Below, piece after piece: positions 16,044-23,967 of a stretch of 46,698 nucleotides of DNA. A model generated the notes under the pieces. The model saw only the letters and a list, made by a program, of their open reading frames with translations, ran no database searches and had not been told where the DNA came from. The DNA lies in NCBI GenBank assembly GCA_038065675.1, contig JBBTQM010000023.1:1-46698 (forward strand), given 5' to 3'. The first letter of the stretch is position 1. Each line of letters opens with the position of its first letter. This DNA comes from JAUYLU01 sp038065675. Lineage in GTDB: Bacteria; Patescibacteriota; Minisyncoccia; Phycocordibacterales; VMEP01. The translations under genes were made by a program, and so were the position numbers.

Positions 16044-16790
16044 ATGATTCACTCAATATGGAACACAATTTTCTACGAACCGCTTTATAACGGTCTTATT
16101 TTTTTAGTCGGGGTTCTTCCTGGGGAAAGCGCCGCCGCGGCCATAGTAATACTTACTATCGCCGTTAAATTCCTCCTTTACCCGCTGTCCAAGAAGTCGT
16201 CCTCAACCCAGATAAAAATGCGCGCGATAGAAGGAGATATAGCCGCCATAAAAGAGAAAAAGAAGGGAGACAAGGAGGCGATTGCCAAAGAAACAATGGC
16301 TCTTTATAAGGAGCACGGCATTAACCCGTTTTCCGGCTGTCTTACCGCCCTTATACAACTCCCCATCATTATCGCGCTTTATTTTGTTTTTTTAAAAGGG
16401 CTCGTTCACCAAGAAGGGGTGCTTTATCAATTTATTGAGTTCCCCGGCCATATTGACATGGTTTTTCTGGGAGTTATTGATCTCGCGAAAAAGAGTTTGG
16501 TTTTAGCGATTTTAGCCGCCGCCGCCCAATATTTGCAGTCAATTTACACAATACCAAAACAAAAAACACCGGAAAACAGTAAGGCTTCTTTTGCCGACGA
16601 GTTCTCCCGGAGCATGAACATGCAAATAAAGTATTTTATACCGGTTCTTATTGGATTCGTCGCCTATTCAACATCAGCCGCCGTCGCGTTGTATTTCATT
16701 GTGAGCAGTATTTTCACCATTGCCCAGGAATATTTAGTACAGAGAGACCACAGAAACACGGCTCCGTTGCCCGCTAAGGGAGCTCGATAG
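16044..16790 (+). CDS. yidC: Membrane protein insertase YidC (Oxa1 family)
   Basis: 248 aa, the short form without the large periplasmic domain, as in Gram-positive bacteria and CPR. Membrane segments: ~15-40 (FLVGVLPGESAAAAIVILTIAV), ~100-120, ~145-165 and ~200-225. Family features include the conserved LYPLSKKSSSTQIKMRAIE and the cytoplasmic GINPFSGCLTALIQLPIIIALYFV. It inserts and folds inner membrane proteins. TATAAT (16032-16037) is 6 nt before the ATG, so there may be a second, leaderless transcript inside the operon. Its 3' end overlaps the convergent gene by 17 nt. Confidence 0.93.
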   Translation: MIHSIWNTIFYEPLYNGLIFLVGVLPGESAAAAIVILTIAVKFLLYPLSKKSSSTQIKMRAIEGDIAAIKEKKKGDKEAIAKETMALYKEHGINPFSGCLTALIQLPIIIALYFVFLKGLVHQEGVLYQFIEFPGHIDMVFLGVIDLAKKSLVLAILAAAAQYLQSIYTIPKQKTPENSKASFADEFSRSMNMQIKYFIPVLIGFVAYSTSAAVALYFIVSSIFTIAQEYLVQRDHRNTAPLPAKGAR

Positions 16791-17994
16791 ACCAAAGAGA
16801 GCCGTCGCTTTTATTTATAAAAATTAAATACTCACTGTTTTTGCTTACGGACAACCTTACCGCGTCCACCATCCCGAGGGTGTCGCGTTCCAGGTCGGTT
16901 ATTATGGTTCCCAGCCCCCGCTCCGGGTCAATGAGCCAAATTCGGTCGGAGAATGAGATTGCTCCTTGATACCAAGAATCGGGCAATGGTTCGTCCGGGA
17001 GGGAGCGCGGTACGGCACAATATATTTTCGCGCTCCCGTTTGCCCAAACACATTTTTCAGGAAGAGTTCGGTTATCAAAAAACAAAGTTGTTTTTTCTTT
17101 AATATTGTAAATTCCCAAAGAAAGCGCGTTGTCGGCGGAAGACCCAAAAAGGATAAATTTGCCGTCCGGACTCATAAAAGAAGCAAGCCCCGGTGAGGCC
17201 ATAAGATCCCCGAGTTTTTTGGTCGCGACAGTCAATCCGTAAGACCAGCCCATTATCCCCCGCGACGGCTTTGTTGTGAGCACAATAGTTTTTTCTTCCG
17301 GCCATGATGGCAACCACTCGGTCATATAAGAATTGAATATTTGCGTCTTGTTTTCATTTTGGGTTCCGGAGACGAACCCGACGGAACCGTTGCTGAATTT
17401 TTCTATATAAAATATTTTTTTACCGTCAGGAGACACGGAAATCGTCCCGATTCCTCTCGGCAAAAACACTCCCTTAAGTTCTCCCCCCTCGCTTCCTTCT
17501 ATTCCCCCCTGCGGAATTTTTGCAGAGTACGTTTCTATTGTTGTTCCGTTGTCGTTTAAATATCGCAAAAGGACGGTGTCGCCGCCGCTCGCGAAGATTG
17601 CTTCCCCAACACGCGGTATCGTTGTATTGGTGATGCGTTTACCGGCGCTTTCGTTTGCCGCTATTTCATAAATATGCCCGGTGGCGCGTTCCACATACCT
17701 AACAAGCGTCGTGCTCGCATTGTTGATTATGGTGAATCCCGAAACAGGGGTTCGTGATAGTACCCGTATTTTTTTCTTGCCCGAATCGCTGGGCTCTCCC
17801 GATGGTGGTCTTACCGTGCCATCTTTTGATGGGGCGCCGGCGTCCGGAGACTCACCGAAAGGAAGAAAATTATCCGTTGGTTCCAATTCTTCAATAACAG
17901 GAGCCCCGCCATAAAGAGAGAAAAACCAAAATGCTCCGGCGGTCGCGGCGACGGCAAGAAGTATCAGTGTTATTGTGAAAGATGTTTTTGACAT
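16774..17994 (-). CDS. Membrane-anchored beta-propeller-like protein
   Basis: 406 aa. One N-terminal membrane helix (residues ~8-28), a Pro/Ser/Asp linker (~40-75), then a region of repeated blades with TolB/PD40-like phrases: TISVSPDGKKIFYIEK, FMSPDGKFILFGSS, CVWANGSAKIYCAVPR, SVSKNSEYLIFINK. Likely extracytoplasmic. It is the last gene of the minus-strand secretion cluster, 7 nt after the pilin-like gene, so a scaffold or assembly role is possible but unproven. The 3' end overlaps yidC convergently by 17 nt. Confidence 0.65.
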   Translation of the reverse strand: MSKTSFTITLILLAVAATAGAFWFFSLYGGAPVIEELEPTDNFLPFGESPDAGAPSKDGTVRPPSGEPSDSGKKKIRVLSRTPVSGFTIINNASTTLVRYVERATGHIYEIAANESAGKRITNTTIPRVGEAIFASGGDTVLLRYLNDNGTTIETYSAKIPQGGIEGSEGGELKGVFLPRGIGTISVSPDGKKIFYIEKFSNGSVGFVSGTQNENKTQIFNSYMTEWLPSWPEEKTIVLTTKPSRGIMGWSYGLTVATKKLGDLMASPGLASFMSPDGKFILFGSSADNALSLGIYNIKEKTTLFFDNRTLPEKCVWANGSAKIYCAVPRSLPDEPLPDSWYQGAISFSDRIWLIDPERGLGTIITDLERDTLGMVDAVRLSVSKNSEYLIFINKSDGSLWSIELP

Positions 17995-18001
17995 TGGTGT
18001 T

Positions 18002-18892
18002 TTAGTCTATCGCCGGTCCGGAATAATCCTTTTCCGGCTTTGTTGCGGCTTCCAAAATGAAAGCATTGAGCTTGCTGTTTTTTAATAAATCAATAACCGG
18101 CCTATTTGCGCCGTGTGACAATCTCCATTGTTCCGTCCCGCCGACTATCTTCAACTCACAACCGCATTCCCCTTTTAATATTTTCAGTTTTTCTAAAAGC
18201 TCCATAGACAAATAGGCGACATTGACGCAATTTTGTGTTTGCCCCTCGCATGGCTCTCCACCTATCCCCACATCCATATGGTCTAACTCTTCCCTAATTA
18301 AACTTTCGCTCCTACCGGAGCCCGGGGGGATTTTAAATATGACATGATAATGATTCCCGTTATCAATAAAAGATGCCCGCGTTTTAATAAACGCCGACTC
18401 CAATACATATTCTTTCCAGATTTGCGCCGGCTGGCCGCCAGTCGCCCCTATCCCGCCGGTGTCTAAGCGCCCCGTCGGGCCCGTTGCCCCAGTCAGTTGT
18501 TTTATTGAAAGATTCAAGTTAAGCAAATTCGGGTTAATTGTGTAGAGAATCAGATACGAACACAGGGCGAGGAGAAGCCCCCAAAGAGCGTCTATTATTT
18601 TCTTTTTTCCTTCACTTTTCCCGAATACGGCGTCCGTTGAAAGGTATTGTGCGCCGCCGATGACAATCATAATCACCGAAAGAGCAATGGCTATGCCGAT
18701 CCCGAAACTGAACAAAAACTGAAGATAAGAAGACACGGAGTCCGGGGCCACGCTCCCCCCTATGTCGGGGAGTTTCTGAAGAAGAGTGTACGTTTTTGAT
18801 GAGGAATCCTGCGCGAGGACAACTCCTGGCACAAAGAGCGCGGCAACAACCGCCGAATAAGCAGAAAACTTATTTTTCTTAAAATTTTTCAT
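18002..18892 (-). CDS. VirB2/TrbC-like pilin with a C-terminal extracellular domain
   Basis: 296 aa. A signal peptide (cleavage near VVLAQDSS) is followed by two hydrophobic helices, SYLQFLFSFGIGIAIALSVI and IDALWGLLLALCSYLILYTI, separated by a short basic loop, the topology of TrbC/VirB2 pilins. A Gly/Thr linker leads to a ~160-residue domain with NGNHYHVIFKI, four cysteines and IVGGTEQWRLSHGANRPVID. The SH...D arrangement recalls zinc D,D-carboxypeptidase (M15-like) domains seen on CPR pilin-like proteins, but the order and completeness of the metal ligands are unclear. Its ATG overlaps the upstream stop (ATGA). Probably the pilus subunit or a cell-wall-processing member of the cluster. Confidence 0.65.
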   Translation of the reverse strand: MKNFKKNKFSAYSAVVAALFVPGVVLAQDSSSKTYTLLQKLPDIGGSVAPDSVSSYLQFLFSFGIGIAIALSVIMIVIGGAQYLSTDAVFGKSEGKKKIIDALWGLLLALCSYLILYTINPNLLNLNLSIKQLTGATGPTGRLDTGGIGATGGQPAQIWKEYVLESAFIKTRASFIDNGNHYHVIFKIPPGSGRSESLIREELDHMDVGIGGEPCEGQTQNCVNVAYLSMELLEKLKILKGECGCELKIVGGTEQWRLSHGANRPVIDLLKNSKLNAFILEAATKPEKDYSGPAID

Positions 18893-19914
18893 TGCGTTTT
18901 ACCGAATTTAATTAAAACCCTCGCCTCTTTTTCCTGAAGAACCTTTTTTTGGTGGCGCACAACCGAAACGAGCTCCGCGACTCCCTCAACCCCGTTCGGC
19001 GCCCTTAAAATAACGGACCCCGGGTCGGTTTCCATGCCGGGAACCTCTTTTTCATTAAGAAGCCAGGTAAAGATAAGTCCCTTTTTTGTTCCGCCCGCGG
19101 CCGAGAAAAAGTATGGCTCCGCGACAGTGGCTATTTCTCCGGTGTCCAAAACGATTCGTTCGGGGATTGTTCTTTCGTAATAAACGCCCTCAAGCGGCCT
19201 GTTTTCGTACAGGCGGACAACGGGCTCTCCCACGGTGATTATTGTTTGGCTGTGAGCGGCGACGGCGCCGTCAATCGTTTCCGCGAAAACGTCTATTTTT
19301 TCGTTTGCAAACTGGAATCCCGCCTTAAAGACAAACGTATTTTTCCCATACCCGGAACTTCCCGGGATAACATTATTATTTCTTTTCCACATATATATGA
19401 GATTTTCCGGTTTTACCAAAACACCGCCATTTTTTATGTTTGGGAGTGCCACAACCCTGATGTTTGTTTCCGACGACGGCAAGGCTTTCCCTTTGTAAAA
19501 TGGCGGTACATATGAATCAATGGCTTCCCAAAAAAGGGAAATTTCTCCCGGAGAAACCGCCGTGCTTTTGGTTATAATTTCTCCCGAAGGAGTTTTAACG
19601 GTTACATTGACTCTTTTGGATTCGCCGGCGTTTCCGGCAAGAAAAGAAAATATTTTTTCTCCCGTTCCCGACAGCGCCTTTTTCCCGTTTAAAGACCAGG
19701 AAATTACCGCCCGGTCGAGGTCTACGGAATTACTGACCAATGTTACGGTTACTTTCTCTAGGGGCGACGGCATGTCCGGAGAAATTCTTATGGATACCCT
19801 CCCGTCGTCCGCGAGCTGGGCATGGGTTATGGCGGAAGAACCGGCGCCTAAGGCAAAGAGGGCGATTACTATCGCAATTGTATTTTTTAAGGCAGACATT
19901 TTATGTCCGAGCAT
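18889..19914 (-). CDS. Secreted Ig-like multi-domain protein of the secretion cluster
   Basis: 341 aa from the ATG at 19914, chosen because TATAAT (minus 19927-19922) lies 7 nt upstream; longer versions overlap that box. The signal peptide is MSALKNTIAIVIALFALGAG to HAQ. The mature part is a chain of about three beta-sandwich modules with motifs ISPDMPSPLEKVTVTL, ISWSLNGKKALSG, YMWKRNNNVIPGSSG and FTWLLNEKEVPGME, i.e. repeated x-W-x-x-N, as in PKD/Ig-like domains. No cysteines or membrane anchor were noted. Its stop overlaps the pilin-like gene start by 4 nt, so the two are translationally coupled. Confidence 0.65.
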   Translation of the reverse strand: MLGHKMSALKNTIAIVIALFALGAGSSAITHAQLADDGRVSIRISPDMPSPLEKVTVTLVSNSVDLDRAVISWSLNGKKALSGTGEKIFSFLAGNAGESKRVNVTVKTPSGEIITKSTAVSPGEISLFWEAIDSYVPPFYKGKALPSSETNIRVVALPNIKNGGVLVKPENLIYMWKRNNNVIPGSSGYGKNTFVFKAGFQFANEKIDVFAETIDGAVAAHSQTIITVGEPVVRLYENRPLEGVYYERTIPERIVLDTGEIATVAEPYFFSAAGGTKKGLIFTWLLNEKEVPGMETDPGSVILRAPNGVEGVAELVSVVRHQKKVLQEKEARVLIKFGKTQ

Positions 19915-19967
19915 TTCTTCCATTATAGACGATGCCACCTGCGTCCGCCACCACTACCTCTTAATTT

Positions 19968-21782
19968 CTATTGCTGCTGACCTTCCTTAAGTTCAGCCTT
20001 GGCTTTTTTAATGGAGAGTATTTGCGACGGGTCGCTTGTTATAATTTGCTCCTCCGTGTATGAAGCGATTGTTTTAATGGCGACGTGTTTTAGTCCGGCA
20101 AAGAATATTCCTTCCCCCACGTTTGATTCAAGGAGCAGATATTTTTCCTCATCCGTCAAGTTGAATGTTTTTTGAAGAAGGTCTATTGAGGTCGGCGACT
20201 GTTTCAGCAGAAGCTGAAGCGACGAGTTGGTTATTATCGGCAGGCCATAGGGGCTTTTCAAAAAATCCCCGACGTCTTGAGTAATCGTCGCTAATCCAAG
20301 ATAATATTTTCGCCCGCGTTTGGCTATTGAGAAAAGAAAAGACGCCGTGTCTTCCGATTTCATCATCCACCATGCCTCATCCACCACGAGGAGGCGTTTT
20401 TTAAGTTCTTTCCGCACTGCGTTCCAGATGAAATGGGTAACTATGTACATAGCCACCGGCTTCAGCTCGTCTTCCATGTCGCGTACGGAGAAAACAACGA
20501 ATTTTTTGTTGATATCTACATTTGTCGGGTTGTTTATGAATCCTGACCACGTTCCCTTGGTGTATTTGGACAAACGCTGGATGAGTGATTCGCCGCCCTC
20601 AATGCCGGCAAGCACCATCTCAAAATCCGACATAAGCGGCGGGTCTATGTGGGTAAAATCAGCGTCTGCGGTTATGTCTTTAAGAGCGTACGTTTCGGTA
20701 ATGGCACGGTCAACAATGGCATCTTCTTCGGGGGTGAGCCCGCCTAACATTATGCGGAATAGGCCGACCAAATTAATAATATTGGAGCGCAGAACATCCG
20801 CCGGCGATTCGTCCTCGCGCGGCAGCGGCAAGTCAAACGGATTGATATGGTGCTCCGAAGTCAGAGAAATGTTGAAATATCTTCCGCCGGTTGACTCCGC
20901 CATGTATTCGTACTCGCGCTCGGGGTCTATAACGATGACCTCCGTGTCAAACATGAGAGTGCGCAGTATTTCAAGTTTAGTGGCGAAAGATTTTCCGGCG
21001 CCGGATTTGGCGAAAATTATGGAGTTGTAGTTTTCAAGCGAAAATCTGTCAAACAAAACCAAGCTTGAGTTGTGCCGATTGACGCCGTAGAGGATCCCCT
21101 TGTCGGAAGTAAGGTCGAATGAAACGAACGGGAAAATTGAGGAAAGAGGCGCGGAGTTAAGTTTGGAATGGACATTGAGAAGGTCGTTGCCTATCGGGAT
21201 AACGCTTTTAAATCCCTCTTCCTGCTGGAATAGGGCCGGCTTTACGTAAACAAGTTTTGATTCCAGGATTGACCGTATTTCCGATTCGGTTTTGTCCAAA
21301 TCCGATTCGTTGTCGCCGTATAGAGTCATGTAAAGCCCGACATCAAAAATTTTTTCTTGGGCTTGCTGAAGTTGGTCGCGGAGAGATTCCAAGTCTTGGT
21401 AAGCCGTGTCGAGCATCGGGTCGCGCACGAGTCCCTTTTCTTGGCGCATGTAGATTTGGCTTTCAACCTCGGCGACTTTTTTCTGGAATTGTTTAAGTAT
21501 AGTCGCAGTATCTATGGGATGTATGAAAATGGCGACATCGAATATTTTGTCCAAATTTACTATCGGGGAGAACCAGTTATCCGAAAGAAAGCGAGGGTAC
21601 GAGATGACGAAAAAGGTGCGCGTGGTTTTATCGCCCAGATTAAGCGCCCGTGGCTCTATTTTAAGCGCCGACGGGGCGATAACGTCGCGAAGCTCAAGCG
21701 TCGCGGCTTCGTAGACCTGTTGGGGCAGGATTGGAACGACTTCGTCGCCTTTCTTTTTTTTAAAAAAATCAAAAAGTGCCAT
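19968..21782 (-). CDS. virB4: VirB4-family type IV secretion ATPase
   Basis: 604 aa. Walker A FAKSGAGKSFATKLEIL lies near residues 257-273, followed by VIVIDPEREYEYMAESTGGRYFNI and the Walker B region LLVVDEAWWMMKSEDTASFL (~440), then RGRKYYLGLATITQDVGDFL, all typical of VirB4/TraC conjugation ATPases. The protein powers pilus assembly or substrate transport at the inner membrane. It is shorter than classical ~800-aa VirB4, and the 214-aa gene just upstream may supply the missing N-terminal part. No VirD4 coupling ATPase or relaxase is in the window, so this may be a pilus, DNA-uptake or protein-export device rather than a conjugation system. Confidence 0.88.
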   Translation of the reverse strand: MALFDFFKKKKGDEVVPILPQQVYEAATLELRDVIAPSALKIEPRALNLGDKTTRTFFVISYPRFLSDNWFSPIVNLDKIFDVAIFIHPIDTATILKQFQKKVAEVESQIYMRQEKGLVRDPMLDTAYQDLESLRDQLQQAQEKIFDVGLYMTLYGDNESDLDKTESEIRSILESKLVYVKPALFQQEEGFKSVIPIGNDLLNVHSKLNSAPLSSIFPFVSFDLTSDKGILYGVNRHNSSLVLFDRFSLENYNSIIFAKSGAGKSFATKLEILRTLMFDTEVIVIDPEREYEYMAESTGGRYFNISLTSEHHINPFDLPLPREDESPADVLRSNIINLVGLFRIMLGGLTPEEDAIVDRAITETYALKDITADADFTHIDPPLMSDFEMVLAGIEGGESLIQRLSKYTKGTWSGFINNPTNVDINKKFVVFSVRDMEDELKPVAMYIVTHFIWNAVRKELKKRLLVVDEAWWMMKSEDTASFLFSIAKRGRKYYLGLATITQDVGDFLKSPYGLPIITNSSLQLLLKQSPTSIDLLQKTFNLTDEEKYLLLESNVGEGIFFAGLKHVAIKTIASYTEEQIITSDPSQILSIKKAKAELKEGQQQ

Positions 21783-21786
21783 TGTG

Positions 21787-22431
21787 TCAGGTTGTTTTTA
21801 TTGGGCGCTCTGTGTCCCCCGGATTGAATATTTTATAGAAAAGTTCCACCACCTCTTCTGTCCCGAGCTGTATGGCGCGGACGCCTATGCCCGATAGCCC
21901 GGAAATCACTATTCCCACTCTTTGTTCAAGCTGTGAACGGGCTTCCTCGAAAAGCTCAATGTCATTTTGCTTTTTTTCCGCTTCTTTTTTGCCCGGAAGG
22001 ACTGAAAAAGATTTTTTGTTTCCCAAAACCGGCTGGGTGTATGGTACGACGATAAAGAAACTTTTCTTCATAATGCTCGTGCGGTCGGTGAAATTTTTTA
22101 TGAACTGGATGTACTCGCGTATTTGTATTTTCATAAGATCCTCCATTTGTGCCTTCATCCGCTCTTCAAGCAGGGCGAGGTACGGCCTTATGTCGAGCCG
22201 CCGCGATTGAAGAAATATTTGAGTTGAGAAGTCAAGAGAATTCAAAAAGTTCTGGAACTGGGAAATCACCGCTTTTTGTTCGTCCTCGCTTTTAAGGGCG
22301 AGATTGAGAGACGAGGCGATTAAAATAACTCGCAGACCGTCGTCTTTAAGAACAACAACCCCGTCGCGTATTTCTTTTATGGGGACGAACTCTTGTGTTG
22401 CTTTTACGTTTTCTGCTGTTTTGCTTGCCAT
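21787..22431 (-). CDS. Conserved VirB4-partner protein (TraC N-terminal-like)
   Basis: 214 aa, soluble. It begins VPIKEIRDGVVVLKDDGLRV after a short polar tail, a phrase like the N-terminal TraC/VirB4 domain, then FLNSLDFSTQIFLQSRRLDI, YIQFIKNFTDRTSIMKKSFF and IVVPYTQ. It precedes virB4 by 4 nt and follows prgI by 8 nt. This looks like a VirB4 N-terminal domain encoded as a separate gene, so a stable complex with the ATPase is a reasonable inference. No catalytic motif is visible. Confidence 0.65.
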   Translation of the reverse strand: MASKTAENVKATQEFVPIKEIRDGVVVLKDDGLRVILIASSLNLALKSEDEQKAVISQFQNFLNSLDFSTQIFLQSRRLDIRPYLALLEERMKAQMEDLMKIQIREYIQFIKNFTDRTSIMKKSFFIVVPYTQPVLGNKKSFSVLPGKKEAEKKQNDIELFEEARSQLEQRVGIVISGLSGIGVRAIQLGTEEVVELFYKIFNPGDTERPIKTT

Positions 22432-22439
22432 ATGATTAT

Positions 22440-22853
22440 TTAAACTTGCGGCTTATCGCGGTTAAGGTCCAGCACGTCAAGGCCCCACGAAAGATCTTTC
22501 AGCTTTGAATCGTAAAGTCTGGGGACTAAATTTTCTTCCGGCGGGGCGATTGTTGTTCCGGGAGCCGGCATTTTAAATTCTTTTTTCCATAAATAAAGCT
22601 TTTGAGAGAAAGTATATTTTATGAAAGATTCCACAGTCAGAATAAAGGGCTTGCCGTTAACTTTATAGAAAGCGAGCGCCATTGAAAAAGAAAGAATAGC
22701 CGCTATCGCGAATACCGAAATGAAAATCGGCAAAATTCTATAAAACAAGAAAGCCCCGCCGACCCCGCCCACGATATAAAGAAATTGCCTGAAGGTCAGC
22801 GGGCCGAAAATCTTGTCCTCCACTTCTATAAATTGAGGAGTGCGGAATTGCAT
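22440..22853 (-). CDS. PrgI-family membrane protein (VirB3-like)
   Basis: 137 aa. The opening MQFRTPQFIEVEDKIFGPLT is the PrgI hallmark, followed by two membrane helices (~25-62: FLYIVGGVGGAFLFYRILPI and FISVFAIAAILSFSMALAFY), then KVNGKPFILTVESFIKYTFS and a cytoplasmic tail. PrgI proteins stand in for VirB3 in Gram-positive-type secretion systems and dock VirB4 at the membrane. The gene sits directly upstream of the VirB4 partner and is separated from the next conserved gene by the inverted-repeat unit at 22857-23265. Confidence 0.82.
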   Translation of the reverse strand: MQFRTPQFIEVEDKIFGPLTFRQFLYIVGGVGGAFLFYRILPIFISVFAIAAILSFSMALAFYKVNGKPFILTVESFIKYTFSQKLYLWKKEFKMPAPGTTIAPPEENLVPRLYDSKLKDLSWGLDVLDLNRDKPQV

Positions 22854-22856
22854 TGG

Positions 22857-23265
22857 ATTAGTTGATAGCCGGTAGGAGTTAGGAATTTAGGGAAAAGAGT
22901 ATTTTATTCAGTATTTTCATAACCTCCGACAACAAGCTATCCACTTTATTATATCGTAGTTTTTTGCCAAACGGTAAACGCTTTATTATTTCAAGCTGTG
23001 TCTCAAGTTCTGCCCCAGACCCATAGGATATGGAGAGAAAATGAGTAAATTCTTTTTTACTACCGAATTTTCTCCCCTCGGCTATGTTGGACGGAATTGA
23101 TATAGCCGCTCTCTTCATTTGTGACGTTATCCCGTATAATTCCTCTTTTGGCAAAGTATCGGCTAGTTCATAAACGGCAACCACAAGTTCAATGCTTTTT
23201 TGCCATACGATTAAATCCTTATATGAATTTATTTTTTCCACTATTTCCTAATTCCTACCAACTAA
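22857..23265. mobile_element. Inverted-repeat-bounded unit carrying a four-helix-bundle gene
   Basis: The gap between prgI and the next cluster gene is filled by a ~410-bp unit. Left end: ATTAGTTG (22857-22864), a 6-nt interruption, then GGTAGGAGTTAGGAATTTAG and GGAAAA (22871-22896). Right end, on the opposite strand: ATTAGTTGGTAGGAATTAGG followed by AAATAGTGGAAAA (23265-23233). The ends are therefore imperfect inverted repeats of ~33-40 nt, flanking only the gene at 22879-23241. No transposase is present. It resembles a non-autonomous insertion in an otherwise conserved gene row. Confidence 0.5.
22879..23241 (-). CDS. Four-helix-bundle protein (23S rRNA intervening-sequence family)
   Basis: 120 aa with the full family pattern: YKDLIVWQKSIELVVAVYEL, then GITSQMKRAAISIPSNIAEG, KEFTHFLSISYGSGAELETQ and a final helix. 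Family members were first found encoded in intervening sequences of 23S rRNA and form pentamers; their function is unsettled. Here it sits inside the secretion operon on the same strand, bounded by inverted repeats whose inner parts overlap the gene ends. It probably hitchhikes as cargo rather than serving the secretion machine. Confidence 0.85.
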   Translation of the reverse strand: MEKINSYKDLIVWQKSIELVVAVYELADTLPKEELYGITSQMKRAAISIPSNIAEGRKFGSKKEFTHFLSISYGSGAELETQLEIIKRLPFGKKLRYNKVDSLLSEVMKILNKILFSLNS

Positions 23266-23268
23266 TAC

Positions 23269-23967
23269 CTAAACTGGCTCCCTATACGGATCCATTTTTT
23301 TTATTGAAGCAATGGAATTTTCTTCTTTGGAGGTTACGGACGCGGGAATGCCAAACGGCGCGGCGAGTTTTTGCTCGGGGATGCTTTTTGTTTGGGAGTT
23401 GGAAGTTAAGGGGTAGGAACTGGCGGGGGCGGGTTCTCCCGAGGGGATTATCGGGGATTGCCCGTTGATGGTTGCCGGTTGCGGTGTTACTACCACGGGC
23501 AAAGAAGGAACCGCCGGAGTGGGGTTTTCTATGCCGTGGAGGACATCATCCCGGTTCAGTTTTTCTTCTTTTTCTTCCGCCGCCGGCGCTATCTCCATTG
23601 GCGATATTGGTGCTTCCTCGGAAGAAACTTCTCCCAAATTTTCTTCTTCCGTCGTTTTTTCGCGGATTAATTTGCGTAATCCTTCAAAAATTTCCGAATT
23701 GACGTCATTAACCAAAGAAGACGCTTCTTCCAGAGAGATTGAGAGTTCTTCAATGAGCGTTTCTGAAAATTTACTCGTATCAATTAGATTTAGAAGCGCA
23801 AGCATGGTAATATCCTTCATTTTGCTCAACTGGTCTATGTGAAGGTTATGGCGCCTGCCTATCTCAAGCGATTTATCGGAAATAAAAGAACTCGCTATAG
23901 CCCCCCGGAATTCTTCCGGAAGCGCCGCGATTGCCTGCTCCAATTGTTCATTTGTGTATTCAATCAT
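23269..23967 (-). CDS. Conserved cytoplasmic protein of the secretion cluster
   Basis: 232 aa. An N-terminal helical domain of ~120 residues (YTNEQLEQAIAALPEEFRGA, then GRRHNLHIDQLSKMKDITML) is followed by an acidic and proline/serine-rich disordered tail ending KKMDPYREPV. There are no membrane segments. Start ATG 23967 overlaps the upstream VirB6-like stop (ATGA), so it is translationally coupled. I recognise this type only as a recurrent neighbour of PrgI/VirB4 genes in CPR genomes. The function is unknown; the tail could recruit partners at the membrane. Confidence 0.6.
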   Translation of the reverse strand: MIEYTNEQLEQAIAALPEEFRGAIASSFISDKSLEIGRRHNLHIDQLSKMKDITMLALLNLIDTSKFSETLIEELSISLEEASSLVNDVNSEIFEGLRKLIREKTTEEENLGEVSSEEAPISPMEIAPAAEEKEEKLNRDDVLHGIENPTPAVPSLPVVVTPQPATINGQSPIIPSGEPAPASSYPLTSNSQTKSIPEQKLAAPFGIPASVTSKEENSIASIKKMDPYREPV

